From NCBI RefSeq assembly GCF_001423405.1, contig NZ_LMNS01000034.1, forward strand, positions 124,526-188,525: a stretch of DNA of 64,000 bases, given 5' to 3'. A model generated the notes under the pieces. The model was given only the letters and a program-made list of their open reading frames with translations. It ran no database searches and was not told the DNA's origin. Each line of letters starts with the position of its first letter. Position 1 is the first letter of the stretch. Below, in pieces: positions 8,198 through 17,338 of the stretch. Source of the stretch: Methylobacterium sp. Leaf123 (GTDB taxonomy: Bacteria > Pseudomonadota > Alphaproteobacteria > Rhizobiales > Beijerinckiaceae). The position numbers and the translations under genes were made by a program.

Positions 8198-8683
8198 TCA
8201 GCGGGACGCGTTCGCGGCCGGCAATTCGGTGCTGCCGGCGCGGGCATGCAGTTCGTCGCGCATCATGGCGAGGTTGTCGAGGAGCGTGCGCCGCTCGTCG
8301 AGGGTCATCCCGGTCATGCCGCCCACCGTGTGCGGCAGGCAATCCATCTTACCCTTAAGGCCACGCCCCTTCTCCGTGAGGAAGATGCTGACCTGGCGCT
8401 CGTCCGGCCGGTCGCGGGCGCGGCGGACATGGCCCGAGGCCTCCAGGCGCTTGAGGAGCGGCGTGAGCGTGCCGGAATCCAGGAACAGGCGGCTGCCGAT
8501 CTCTTTGACCGAAAGCCCCTCCTCCTCCCACAGCACCAGCAGCACGAGATATTGCGGGTAGGTCAGCTCGTGATGGGCCAAAAGGCTGCGATAGGCGCGA
8601 CCGAAGGCATGTGCCGCCGCGTAGACGGCAAAGCAGAGTTGGCTGTCCAGGGATTGCGGGTCATCGCGGCCCGATTGACTCAT
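8198..8683 (-). CDS. ohrR: MarR-family repressor of the OhrR (organic peroxide sensing) type
   Basis: 161 residues with a winged-helix fold. The DNA-recognition helix lies near SGTLTPLLKRLEASG, and the wing is RDRPDERQVSIFLTEKG. The N-terminal segment L-x-x-Q-L-C-F-A-V-Y-A-A carries Cys17, at the position of the peroxide-reactive cysteine of OhrR. A second cysteine near residue 115 suggests the two-Cys kind, which forms a disulfide on oxidation. The ATG at 8683 has a GGAAGAG site; a GTG at 8707 is the alternative. OhrR normally represses the peroxidase gene ohr. I see no ohr in the flanking kilobases, so its target lies elsewhere or the regulator has another role. Confidence 0.8.
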   Translation of the reverse strand: MSQSGRDDPQSLDSQLCFAVYAAAHAFGRAYRSLLAHHELTYPQYLVLLVLWEEEGLSVKEIGSRLFLDSGTLTPLLKRLEASGHVRRARDRPDERQVSIFLTEKGRGLKGKMDCLPHTVGGMTGMTLDERRTLLDNLAMMRDELHARAGSTELPAANASR

Positions 8684-8707
8684 GACACTCTTCCTCGGTG
8701 CGCCCAC

Positions 8708-9213
8708 GGCGCACTGGCGTTTCGGACCCGCAAGACGGGTTCAGCACCGACGGATATGGGGGCGGCGAGCCGCCTCCGCGAATCATTGGGCCGCCCCGCG
8801 ATCCGCCGCCATCGGATCGGAGTCCTGCGTGAAAAGGCAGCAGCCCCTTGGGCCCCTGCGCTTTCGCGCGATACGCGTCCCGCTCGACGGCAGCCGCGCG
8901 GTGGAATCCCTGCGACAGACCTAAGACCCGGACCCTAAAGAAAAATCATCGTGGGTACAATCGAACCACGCACATGGCTTTCACAGCCATCCGCATGGAC
9001 ATCGCGCTCCCGAAAGCCGCCGCGGCGAAAATAATCCGCGCGTTCCTCGATGAACGGAACGCCGATGCGCCCAAGGACTGAAATGGAATCGGCTGAGCCG
9101 GCCGTCAGGGGTAGCGATCCCTCGGACGATCGGACTCGCGTTCCTTCTATCGGTGTGGACAGCCAAGCGCTTGCGGCAGCGGAGCAGATCGCCGTCTGCC
9201 CTCAACTCTCGCC
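8708..9213. other. Intergenic stretch without a supportable gene
   Basis: About 500 bases between the OhrR-type regulator and the DUF1254 gene. A 35-codon frame at 8974-9081 (start MAFTAIRMDI) has no ribosome site and no recognisable relatives. Nothing else is visible apart from the upstream region of the regulator. Confidence 0.5.
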
Positions 9214-9819
9214 TCAACTTTTGCCCTTGCCCGGTTCTTCCCCCGTCGGCTCGGCCGGGCTGTCGATGGTGCAGGACACCGCCTGCACCGCCGCGTCGGC
9301 CACGGCGCGCTCGCTCGGCAGGGCGGCGATGACGCGGACCACCGCGAAGCCGCGCCGGGCGGGGGCGACGATGCGCACGTCGCGCGTCACCTCGCCAGCC
9401 ACGTCGTTGGCCAAAGCCTCGTCGTACTGGGCGCGGGTCATCACCACGAGATCGAGCCCGCCGCGCACCGCCGCCTGATCGGTCACCGCGTAGAAGGCGC
9501 CCCGGCGGCTATGCATCGAGACCGACAGCATCAGCGAGCCGGCCTGGGCCGAGACCCGCATCGGCCCGTCATCAAGGTCGTAGGAGCACACGCCAACGGA
9601 GACCGCCGGATCGGGGTTGGGCAGCCATTCGCCGTTCGCCGCGGGCGCACCCGCAAGGCCGTGGATGCGCAAGGGATGGTCGAGGGTCTCGCTCGCCCGC
9701 GCGCGGGTGAAGGCGTCGCCCTCCGAGAAGCGCGGAATCGCCAGCACCGTGGCGATGTGGACGATGCCGGCGATGACGAGGCCGCAGGCGGTGGCGAGCC
9801 AGAAGGCGCCGCGGCTCAT
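9214..9819 (-). CDS. DUF1254 family membrane-anchored protein
   Basis: 201 residues. One N-terminal membrane segment (AFWLATACGLVIAGIVHIAT) precedes a periplasmic domain with VCSYDLDDGPMRVSAQ and AFYAVTDQAA, the signature of short DUF1254 proteins. The ATG at 9819 overlaps the stop of the DUF1214 gene by four bases (ATGA), showing translational coupling; a GTG at 9828 is an alternative. In related genomes DUF1214 and DUF1254 genes are paired and the products probably act together, but no activity is established. The pair here follows the PBP1A gene, which hints at an envelope role. Confidence 0.78.
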   Translation of the reverse strand: MSRGAFWLATACGLVIAGIVHIATVLAIPRFSEGDAFTRARASETLDHPLRIHGLAGAPAANGEWLPNPDPAVSVGVCSYDLDDGPMRVSAQAGSLMLSVSMHSRRGAFYAVTDQAAVRGGLDLVVMTRAQYDEALANDVAGEVTRDVRIVAPARRGFAVVRVIAALPSERAVADAAVQAVSCTIDSPAEPTGEEPGKGKS

Positions 9820-10535
9820 GACCCGCACCCCGTGCGCTCGATCGCCGGCAGGGTGTCCCGGTCGAGCGAGCCGACGCTCGCGGCCACCGGCGTGTCGTAG
9901 AGGCGCAGCGCCAGCCGGATCGGCCCCCGCGGTCGCGGCATCGGCAGCCAGTTGCCGGGCTGGACCTCGGGGCTCAGCAGGATCGCGAACCGGCCATCAG
10001 GCTCGCGCAGGATCTCGGTGGAGGTGAAGCCCGTCCGCACCGGCTCCTGCCCCGCGGCCAGCGCGCCACGGCCGGTCACGGTGAGGGTCCAGGCGCGGGC
10101 CGGGGGCGTCACCCCCGCGAGGCGATAGCTGCAGGCGGCGTCCAGCGTCCGCCCCTTGTCGTCGCTGGCAGCGGTCAGCAACATGCCCTCCCCGACCGCG
10201 AGGGGAATGTCGCTGCGCCGGGCGTTGACGGCGCGTGAATAGGGATCGGAATCGAGCGAGCCCGCCCGCGGCCACGCCGTCCAGCTCCCGATCGCCGTCC
10301 CGCCGAAGGGATAGCCGCCGCTGGTGGCGTAGTCGGCACTGGCAAGGCCCAGGAGCCCACCGAGGGTGAGCGCGTAGACGAACAGCCCGACACGCGAGCC
10401 GCGCGAAGCCGCGCCCCGCGCGAGGCGACCAAGCCGCTTGGGCAGCTGCGCGGGCGTGCGCCTGGACGGCTCCGCGCCCGCATCCTCACGCAGGGATGTT
10501 CCGGCCGCCGGGCCGACTCCACTCGACTGGGCCAT
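9816..10535 (-). CDS. DUF1214 family membrane-anchored protein
   Basis: 239 residues with a polar N-terminus of about 45 residues, one membrane segment (VGLFVYALTLGGLLGLASA), then an extracytoplasmic DUF1214 domain. Marks of that domain include DPYSRAVNARRSDIPL, the SYRLAG-to-ARAWTLTVTG strand pair and QPGNWLPMP. The ATG at 10535 lies 11 bases after the PBP1A stop. A GTG at 10592 would overlap PBP1A and extend an unconserved N-terminus. The gene is translationally coupled to the DUF1254 gene downstream. Function unknown. Confidence 0.78.
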   Translation of the reverse strand: MAQSSGVGPAAGTSLREDAGAEPSRRTPAQLPKRLGRLARGAASRGSRVGLFVYALTLGGLLGLASADYATSGGYPFGGTAIGSWTAWPRAGSLDSDPYSRAVNARRSDIPLAVGEGMLLTAASDDKGRTLDAACSYRLAGVTPPARAWTLTVTGRGALAAGQEPVRTGFTSTEILREPDGRFAILLSPEVQPGNWLPMPRPRGPIRLALRLYDTPVAASVGSLDRDTLPAIERTGCGS

Positions 10536-10545
10536 GGGGTCGGCC

Positions 10546-13002
10546 TCAGGGCGTCCCGAAGCCGCCGGAGGCGCGCGCGCCCTCGGCGACATCGACGGGC
10601 ATGACGCCCGGCGCCCGCATCCGATCGGGGGCGACGGCGCCCGAGCGCGCCGGATCGGTCTTGCCAGGTTCGCTTTTGCCGGGCTCGCTTTTAGCGGCGG
10701 AACGGTTGGTCTCGACGTTGCGGAACAGGCCGTTGAGGCCCGACAGCACCTCGAAGGAGCGGCGCGAGAGCCGGCCGCCGGTGCTCGCCGCCGCCGCCGC
10801 GCCGTCGGCCTGCGCCTGGGCGGCCTGCGGCGCGCTCTTGCGGTCGTTCAGGCCGGGCATCGGCTTCAACTCGATGCCCTGATGGGCAGGGGCCATGATC
10901 TCGTGCCACGTCATCGCGGGGAGCGAACCGCCGGTCATCTTGTTGGTCGGGCTGTGGTCGTCGTTACCGTACCAGACGGCGCCGACATAGTTGCCGGTGT
11001 AGCCGACGAACCACGCGTCGCGGTAGCCGTTGGTCGTGCCGGTCTTGCCCGCGACCTTCACGCCCTCGATCTGGGCCTTTCGCGCGGTGCCTTCCTCGAC
11101 GACCTTGTTGAGCATGTAGTTCATGTCCGCCGTCACCTGCGACGAGAGCACCTGTACCGGCTTCTCGTCGGCGTGGCGGTAGATCACCTCGCCGCTGGAA
11201 TTGCGCACCTCGGAGGCGACGTAGGGCTTGGCGACCTTGCCGCCGTTGGCGAACACGGCAAAGCCCGCCGCCTGATCCATCACCGTCACCTCGGTGGCGC
11301 CGATCGGCAACGAGGGCGTGTCGGTGAGCGGCGTCGTCACGCCCATCGCTTTGGCGAGCTGGATGATCTTCTCACGGCCCGCCTTGGCCGCCTTCCAGTC
11401 GTGGGTGATGCCGAGCCCCTTACCGATCGCGGTCGTGACCTTGATCGGGATCGTGTTGACCGATTTGGCCACCGCGAGCCACATCGGCTGGCGGCCGGAA
11501 TAGGAGCGGCCGTAATTCTGCGGGCACCAGTTGCCGACGCAGACCGGCGAATCCACCACCGGCGTGTCCGGCTTGAACAAGCCCGAGGCCAGGGCCGCAG
11601 CGTAGACGTAGGGCTTGAACGAGGAGCCCGGCTGGCGCAGCGCATCGGTGGCGCGGTTGAACTGGCTCTCGCCGTAATCGGCGCCGCCGACCATGGCGCG
11701 CAGCGCCCCGTCGGGGTCGAGGATCACCACGCCCGCCTCGTCCACGTCGTACTGGTCGCCGAGCCGCCGCAGCATGTTCTCGACCGCTTGGTCGGCGGAG
11801 CGCTGGATCGAGAGGTCGAGCGGCGTCTTGACCGTGAGCACGCGGTCGTTGCGGAGCTTGCCCGCATCGGCCATCCGCTTCACCTCGTTGAAGGCCCAAT
11901 CGAGGTAATAGTCGGCGGTGATGTCCTTGGTGCGGGTCACCGGGGTCGCGGGGTTGCGCAACGCCGTCTGGATCTGCCCCTCGGTGACGAAGCCCGCCTC
12001 GACCATGTTGTGCAGCACGTCCACCGCCCGGCCGCGGGCGGCGGGCAGGTTGACGTTGGGCGAGTACTTGGTCGGCGCCTTGAACAGGCCGGCCAGCATC
12101 GCGGCTTCCGCCAGCGTGATGTCCTGCAGGCGCTTGCCGAAATAGTAATCCGCCGCCGCCACCGCGCCGAAGGTGCCGCCGCCCATATAGGCGCGGTCGA
12201 GATAGAGCTTGAGGATCTGGTTCTTGGTCAGGTGCGCTTCGAGCCAGAAGGCGAGGAACGCCTCGTTGACCTTGCGCTCCAGCGAGCGCTCGTTCGTCAG
12301 GAACAGGTTCTTGGCAAGCTGCTGCGTGAGGGTCGAACCACCCTGCACATTGCCCTTGCCGGAGGAATTCGAGACGAGCGCGCGGGAGGTGCCGATCGGA
12401 TCGATACCCCAATGCTCGTAGAAGCGCCGGTCCTCGGTCGAGAGCAGCGCCTTGATCATCAGTTCGGGAAAATCGTCGAACTTCAAGGAATCGTCGTGCT
12501 TGATGCCGCGGCGCCCGACCTCGGTGCCGTAGCGGTCGAGGAAGGTGACGGCGAGATCCTGGGCCTTCAGCCAGTTGTCGCTGGTGAGGTTGAAGGCGGG
12601 CTGCGCCAGGAACAGCAGCAGCATGGCGCCCGCCGTCCCGATGGTGACGCCCTCGCTGGTGAGATCGAGGGCGTAGCGCTTCCAGCCGCGGACGGAGAAG
12701 ACCTGCATCCGCGCCTGGAAGCGCTCGTAGGCTTCCGTCGTGGAATGGCCGCCCTCGTATAGGCTCGCATTGACCCAGGCATCGAAGGCCAGGGCCGCAC
12801 GGCTGATCCGCGTCGTCAGCGTCTTGAGGCTGGGCAGGCGCAAGGCGGCTTCCGGTTTCTTTCGACGTTGTCCGGGTCGGCGTAGAGCGCGGGCCTCGGC
12901 AACGCTATCCGATACGTTCTGTATCAGGACATGCGCCGGCCCGCGAGCTTTCGCTTCCGTTAAGGAACGCGAAGGGCGGGCCACCGCCCCCGGGCGGACC
13001 AC
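10546..13002 (-). CDS. Penicillin-binding protein 1A, bifunctional transglycosylase/transpeptidase
   Basis: 818 residues. The protein polymerises lipid II and cross-links peptidoglycan at the inner membrane. After a basic N-terminus and one membrane helix (about 117-136), the GT51 domain begins near 178, with catalytic Glu190 in STEDRRFYEHWGID and GGSTLTQQLAKN. The transpeptidase domain has SxxK as QPGSSFKPY, SxN as KSVNT, and KTGTTNG. The C-terminal 90 residues are low-complexity. The GTG start at 13002 lacks a good ribosome site. No ATG occurs in frame before residue 99, so the true N-terminus is uncertain. It probably heads an operon with the DUF1214 and DUF1254 genes. Confidence 0.92.
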   Translation of the reverse strand: MVRPGAVARPSRSLTEAKARGPAHVLIQNVSDSVAEARALRRPGQRRKKPEAALRLPSLKTLTTRISRAALAFDAWVNASLYEGGHSTTEAYERFQARMQVFSVRGWKRYALDLTSEGVTIGTAGAMLLLFLAQPAFNLTSDNWLKAQDLAVTFLDRYGTEVGRRGIKHDDSLKFDDFPELMIKALLSTEDRRFYEHWGIDPIGTSRALVSNSSGKGNVQGGSTLTQQLAKNLFLTNERSLERKVNEAFLAFWLEAHLTKNQILKLYLDRAYMGGGTFGAVAAADYYFGKRLQDITLAEAAMLAGLFKAPTKYSPNVNLPAARGRAVDVLHNMVEAGFVTEGQIQTALRNPATPVTRTKDITADYYLDWAFNEVKRMADAGKLRNDRVLTVKTPLDLSIQRSADQAVENMLRRLGDQYDVDEAGVVILDPDGALRAMVGGADYGESQFNRATDALRQPGSSFKPYVYAAALASGLFKPDTPVVDSPVCVGNWCPQNYGRSYSGRQPMWLAVAKSVNTIPIKVTTAIGKGLGITHDWKAAKAGREKIIQLAKAMGVTTPLTDTPSLPIGATEVTVMDQAAGFAVFANGGKVAKPYVASEVRNSSGEVIYRHADEKPVQVLSSQVTADMNYMLNKVVEEGTARKAQIEGVKVAGKTGTTNGYRDAWFVGYTGNYVGAVWYGNDDHSPTNKMTGGSLPAMTWHEIMAPAHQGIELKPMPGLNDRKSAPQAAQAQADGAAAAASTGGRLSRRSFEVLSGLNGLFRNVETNRSAAKSEPGKSEPGKTDPARSGAVAPDRMRAPGVMPVDVAEGARASGGFGTP

Positions 13003-13153
13003 CTACTGTGCGTTAACCTTAAGAAGCCTCTGGCAGCCGAATCCGGCGGGCGGATGGCGGAACGTCCGGTCCGGCTTGCTCCCGGCGTCGGCATGCGGCA
13101 GGAGGGGCGCCTTGTCCCGAAACGATACGATCGAAAGCGAGCAGGCGCCTGAT

Positions 13154-13618
13154 ATGGCCGAGCGCAGCGAAGGGCCGTTCTGGCGCGTGAAGACGCTCGA
13201 GGCGATGAGCCCGGCGGAATGGGAAAGCCTGTGCGACGGCTGCGGCCGCTGCTGCCTGCTCAAGCTCGAGGACGACGACACCGGCGAGATCCACCACACC
13301 GATGTCGGCTGCACCCTGCTCGACACCCATACCTGCCGCTGCCGCGACTACCGCAACCGCGCCAAGCGCGTGCCGGATTGCGTGCAACTGACGCCGGAGG
13401 CGGTGCGCACGATCCCCTGGCTGCCGCCGACCTGCGGCTACCGCCTCGTGCGGGAGGGCCGCGACCTGCCCGCGTGGCACCCGCTGAAGACCGGCCGTCG
13501 GGCCAGCGTCCACGAGGCCGGCATCTCCGTGCGCGGCCGCGTCGCCGGCAACGAGGAGGAATTTGCCGAGGACGAGCTGGTCGAGCGCATCGTCGCGTGG
13601 CCGGACGAAGCCGCCTGA
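13154..13618 (+). CDS. YcgN-family (UPF0260) cysteine cluster protein
   Basis: 154 residues containing ESLCDGCGRCCLLKLEDDDTGEIH, split here as LCDGCGRCC followed by LEDD. Further conserved pieces are CTLLDTHTCRCRDY, PDCVQL, PPTCGYRL and DLPAWHPL. The eight or so cysteines suggest metal or Fe-S binding, as proposed for the family, but no activity is known. The ATG at 13154 gives the usual family length. A TTG at 13112 has a much better ribosome site (GGAGG, six bases away) and would add 14 residues, so either start is possible. It reads divergently from the PBP1A gene. Confidence 0.85.
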   Translation: MAERSEGPFWRVKTLEAMSPAEWESLCDGCGRCCLLKLEDDDTGEIHHTDVGCTLLDTHTCRCRDYRNRAKRVPDCVQLTPEAVRTIPWLPPTCGYRLVREGRDLPAWHPLKTGRRASVHEAGISVRGRVAGNEEEFAEDELVERIVAWPDEAA

Positions 13619-13627
13619 GCGGGCGAG

Positions 13628-14257
13628 TCAGGCTGCGCGCACCAGAGGCGGCGGCAGCGGCAGAGTCGCCACCGCGAGATGGAAATCGAGCGCTGTCTCG
13701 ATGCCCTCCCGCCAGAGCGAGAGCGGCGTCGCCCGCGCAAGAGGGATCGCGCCTTCGCTCTCGCCGTCATCGAGGCGCAGCTCGGCACCAAGGCCCGTGA
13801 CGAGCCGCCGCATCGCAACGTTGTGGGACAAGCAGCGCAGGCGCAGCTCGGCGATGCCGCGGTTGCGGGCCGCCTCGGCGAGACGCCGCAGCAGCATCGA
13901 ACCCAGACCCGCCCGCCGGAAGCCCCGCTCGACGGTGAGAGCGACTTCCGCACGCCGGCCTCCGGCCTGCCCGGATCCGAACGGGCGCAGTTCACCCACC
14001 GCCCGCAATTCGCCGTCCACGAAGGCACCGATGACCATGCCGGACATGACGGTCGCCCGCTCGGCATAGGACGCGGCCATCCGGTCGTTGACCGCGGCCA
14101 TGAAGCGGCTCGCGCGGGTCTCGGGATCGAGGCGCAGGAAGAAGGCCCGCACCGCCGGCCGGTCGCTCAGCCAGAGACGGCGAAGGCGGGGGCTGTCGCG
14201 GCCCGCGCTGGCCACGCGGCGCACGGGAGGATCGGGCAAAGGTATCGAGAGAGACAT
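13628..14257 (-). CDS. GNAT-family N-acetyltransferase
   Basis: 209 residues. The acetyl-CoA site is seen as VERGFRRAGLGSMLLRRLAE, matching the Q/R-x-x-G-x-G/A motif A of GNAT enzymes, followed by an AELRLRCLSHNVAMRRLV helix-strand unit typical of motif B. The substrate cannot be read. Arg-rich N-terminal residues resemble the stand-alone GNAT domain fused to some acyl-CoA synthetases (D-x-x-x-x-R-F). The ATG at 14257 is chosen because the conserved part begins shortly after it; an ATG at 14359 is a possible longer start. It converges on the YcgN gene. Confidence 0.75.
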   Translation of the reverse strand: MSLSIPLPDPPVRRVASAGRDSPRLRRLWLSDRPAVRAFFLRLDPETRASRFMAAVNDRMAASYAERATVMSGMVIGAFVDGELRAVGELRPFGSGQAGGRRAEVALTVERGFRRAGLGSMLLRRLAEAARNRGIAELRLRCLSHNVAMRRLVTGLGAELRLDDGESEGAIPLARATPLSLWREGIETALDFHLAVATLPLPPPLVRAA

Positions 14258-14535
14258 CGGGGACGCGAAGAACTCTTGCAATGAGCCGGATCGGCGCTTC
14301 ACCCGCGCGGCCTCCCTCTCACGGCGCGGACCGGATGAATCTGGTATGAAAAGCGCCATGCTGCAATGCAGCAAAATGCCGGATCGACGCCGACCTCCGC
14401 ATGGCTGGTCTGTCCGCCTCGGACGGGCCCCCAATCAGAGCTAACGGAAGCATCGCGCCGAGCTCAGCCAGCAAAGGCCCGGATTTCCAATATCCTGTTA
14501 TCTTTTATTTAAATTCTGAAAGATACCCTGAATCC

Positions 14536-15087
14536 ATGCGGCGAGAATCGAATTACATTTGCAACGACGAAGGATCGGTGGCCGTCGAGTTCGCCCTCGT
14601 TGGAGCAACGTTTATCCTTACATTGCTTTTCGTGATGGCATCTGCACTGGTCGTATTTATCAACCAGACCATCGACAATGCTACGATACGGGCATCGCGC
14701 CAAATTCTGACGGGGAGCCTTCAGTCTCAAGCGACTGCGGCAACGCAGGAAGGTTTCAAGCAAAGTCTCTGCGGATACCTGCCAGCGACGCTTTCTTGCG
14801 ACAACGTGATCGTCAATCTGTACGTGGTGCCTAAGGCGGGGCAACCCAGCGGGTACTACTCCTACGTCTCATCCGACTTGAGCGGTGTGACCGTGGCCAA
14901 TCTCGCCACGGGGGCGGGACAATTCAATCTCGGCAGCCGGGGAGATTACCAGTATTTGCAGGTCATCTACCCCATCACATTCCTGCCTTCGCCAATTTCG
15001 TCCTGGCTGAGCGGCGGTGCGACCTACAAGGGCAAGCCGGCCTATCTCGCGGTTTCGGCCGCGGCCTTTCGCAACGAGCAGTATTGA
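14536..15087 (+). CDS. TadE-like pilus assembly protein
   Basis: 183 residues. After a short cytoplasmic leader, EGSVAVEFALVGATFILTLL forms a single N-terminal membrane helix. The G-S-x-A-V-E-F-A motif is diagnostic of TadE/TadG pseudopilins, which are cut by a prepilin peptidase before the helix. The rest is extracytoplasmic with two cysteines. It is the first gene of three in an apparent operon; the stop overlaps the next start by one base. The upstream 100 bases are clearly AT-richer than the flanks. No Tad ATPase, secretin or flp pilin gene is in the window. Confidence 0.8.
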   Translation: MRRESNYICNDEGSVAVEFALVGATFILTLLFVMASALVVFINQTIDNATIRASRQILTGSLQSQATAATQEGFKQSLCGYLPATLSCDNVIVNLYVVPKAGQPSGYYSYVSSDLSGVTVANLATGAGQFNLGSRGDYQYLQVIYPITFLPSPISSWLSGGATYKGKPAYLAVSAAAFRNEQY

Positions 15088-15920
15088 TGGCGGCCGGCTC
15101 ACCCCGCACGCCCCTTCCCGCACCGCTGCGCAGCCCGGCGCTGGAGAGCTCCCTCGCGCTCCGAACGCGGGCGTCGCTTCGACGCATCCGCGCCGGCCTC
15201 GGGGCGCAAGCGGAACACTTCCGTGCGGCGGAGGGGGCGGTAGCCGCTATCGAGTTCGCTCTGATCCTGCCCACCCTGCTCCTAATACTGTTCGCAGGCA
15301 CCCAGGTGGTCGCCTACATCGACGCGACCCGCAAAGTCGAACTCGTCGCGCACTCGATCAGCCAGATGATCTCGCAATCGGTGCCGCCAGACAACTCGAC
15401 CGTCGCTCGGGTCAATGCCACCGACCTGCATTTCGCTTACGACGCCACCCTCGTGCTGTTTCCTTACGTGATGAAAGACGCCAAGCGGCAGGGCCGTCCG
15501 TGGTGGCAGAACATCTCGATCAATTACGCCAGCATCCAGTTCAAGGCCAAGAATGCCACCTGCCAGAGCAACCTCGACACCAGCGTCGATCTGAGTCCCT
15601 GCTACGATGCCAAAGTGGTCTGGACGACTACTGGCACCGCCCAGCCCGGCGGGAACAACTACCGACCCTGCGATACGCCGCAACTGCCGTCAGCCGACGA
15701 CGCGGCGTCGAGTCGGACTACCCTGCCGCGATCCACCTACGGGCCCGGATCGCTGGTGGTGATCGACGTGGCGTTCGATTTCACGCCGACCTTCGGGTCA
15801 GGTTTCGTCTCCGCCGTGCGGATCGCGCGATCGGCCTATGTGCAGCCGCGCTACGCTTCGCTGGTGAGCTTCGACACAACCAATAACGACGGGATCGCGA
15901 CCAAATGTACCGGCTATTGA
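15087..15920 (+). CDS. TadE/TadG-like pilus assembly protein
   Basis: 277 residues with a long basic cytoplasmic leader (about 50 residues), then EGAVAAIEFALILPTLLLIL, the TadE-type motif and membrane helix. Next comes a helical region (DATRKVELVAHSISQMI) and a beta-rich outer domain with several cysteines. The ATG at 15087 overlaps the previous TGA by one base; an adjacent TTG at 15084 is also in frame. Likely a minor pseudopilin working with the two neighbours at the cell surface. Confidence 0.78.
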   Translation: MAAGSPRTPLPAPLRSPALESSLALRTRASLRRIRAGLGAQAEHFRAAEGAVAAIEFALILPTLLLILFAGTQVVAYIDATRKVELVAHSISQMISQSVPPDNSTVARVNATDLHFAYDATLVLFPYVMKDAKRQGRPWWQNISINYASIQFKAKNATCQSNLDTSVDLSPCYDAKVVWTTTGTAQPGGNNYRPCDTPQLPSADDAASSRTTLPRSTYGPGSLVVIDVAFDFTPTFGSGFVSAVRIARSAYVQPRYASLVSFDTTNNDGIATKCTGY

Positions 15921-17338
15921 CCCGCGTAGGCCGGCTCAAGGGCCGGGCGACGGCCCTGGCCTCGAACGCCGACGGCAGCATCAACATCCTGTTCGCCCTC
16001 GCCGCGCTCCCCACCATCGGCCTTGTCGGCCTCGGCGTCGATTACGGCATGGCGATCAGCAGCAAGACGCGGCTCGACAACGCAGCGGACGCCGCCGCGC
16101 TCGCGGGCGTCGTGACGGCCAAGGAGTTTATCGCCGCCAACGCGCAGCAGAGCGACGTGACGGCGTCCGGCATCAAGGCGGGAGAGTACCAGGCCCTCAA
16201 GGCCTTCAACGCCAATGCCAGCAAAGTCCCGTTTGCAACAGTCTCTCTTTCTCAACTAGAGATCGTACGAAGCGGACAAACCCTCGATGCGACGGTCAGC
16301 TATACGGCCACCGTTCAAAGCACTTTTGGAAGGATTTTCGGGCTTTCGGCGACGACCCTAACCAACCGGGTCAACGCCTCGGTCGACCTCGCAGGCTACC
16401 TCGATTTCTACCTGATGGTGGATGTATCGGGCTCAATGGGTCTGCCGACGAAAGATTCCGACGCTGAAGCGCTCGCCATGCAAAGCAAGGAGAAGCAGGG
16501 AAACTGCCAATTCGCGTGCCACTTCCCAGATAGTGTCGGCTGGACCAAGGCGGCGGGAAAAATCCAGTTGCGGTCCGACGCGGTGAACAACGCGGTCTGC
16601 GAACTCCTGAAACGGGCCTCGACGCCAGTCGTACCGAACCAGTATCGAATCGGCATCTATCCGTTCATCAATCAATTGGCGACACTCGCCCCCCTCACCG
16701 ATACCACCACGTCTCTTGCTGCGCTGAGAACGGCGGCTCAGTGCGATAAGATTTGGCCGCTCGCTTTCACCAATCTGCTCGACACGGGCAGCACGCAACT
16801 ATTTACGAACAACGATCCGAAGACCGGTACCGGCAGCGGTGGGACTCATTTCGAGGCGGCCCTGCCGAAGATGAAGTCGACCATCAAGCCCTATGGCAAC
16901 GGCTCTGCCTCAACGAACTCGAGGCCGTTCGTGTTTCTGATCACCGACGGCATGCAGAACAGCCAGTCGTACTCAGCGTGGAAGGATACGAAGACATTTT
17001 CTGGAAATCCTTCGAAATTTGCAGGCTATCCCAACGCCGACTGGAACGGCTCGCAACCCGCTCAGATCGATCCGTCGAAGTGCACGGATCTCAAAAACGC
17101 CGGCGCGACCATCTCAGTTCTGTATATACCCTACAACATTGTAAAAAATTACAACAATGACAGCTATATTGTTTGGGAGAATGGCCGTGTCAATCAATTC
17201 AGTCCGACCCTCGCAGATCCTCTTCGGAAATGCGCATCGCCGGGATTTTTCTACACGGCCAATACCCAGGATGATATCACCGCTTCACTCGGCGCAATGT
17301 TCAAACAGGCACTGAGAGTCGCTCGCATCACGCAATAG
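15905..17338 (+). CDS. TadG-like protein with von Willebrand A domain
   Basis: 477 residues. The leader and helix DGSINILFALAALPTIGLVG are followed by VDYGMAISSKTRLDNAADAA, the usual TadG N-terminus. A vWA domain starts near residue 168 with an intact MIDAS motif, DVSGSMG, followed by FLITDGMQN in its core. Such proteins are minor pilins or adhesins whose metal site can bind a surface ligand. The start overlaps the preceding gene by 16 bases, supporting one operon. The 3' third is AT-richer than its surroundings. A hairpin (GGAGCCGTTCCCC with GGGGAGCGGCTCC, 17404-17441) lies downstream without a T run. Confidence 0.82.
   Translation: MYRLLTRVGRLKGRATALASNADGSINILFALAALPTIGLVGLGVDYGMAISSKTRLDNAADAAALAGVVTAKEFIAANAQQSDVTASGIKAGEYQALKAFNANASKVPFATVSLSQLEIVRSGQTLDATVSYTATVQSTFGRIFGLSATTLTNRVNASVDLAGYLDFYLMVDVSGSMGLPTKDSDAEALAMQSKEKQGNCQFACHFPDSVGWTKAAGKIQLRSDAVNNAVCELLKRASTPVVPNQYRIGIYPFINQLATLAPLTDTTTSLAALRTAAQCDKIWPLAFTNLLDTGSTQLFTNNDPKTGTGSGGTHFEAALPKMKSTIKPYGNGSASTNSRPFVFLITDGMQNSQSYSAWKDTKTFSGNPSKFAGYPNADWNGSQPAQIDPSKCTDLKNAGATISVLYIPYNIVKNYNNDSYIVWENGRVNQFSPTLADPLRKCASPGFFYTANTQDDITASLGAMFKQALRVARITQ

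Noticed and set aside
8974..9081. A 35-codon plus-strand frame, MAFTAIRMDI...
   Set aside because: No ribosome site, no relatives known to me, and length too short to judge; mentioned only in the intergenic note.
10438..12762. A 774-codon plus-strand frame opposite PBP1A
   Set aside because: An antisense shadow in high-GC DNA. PBP1A on the minus strand has all catalytic motifs, while this frame shows only His/Arg/Gly-rich low-complexity sequence.
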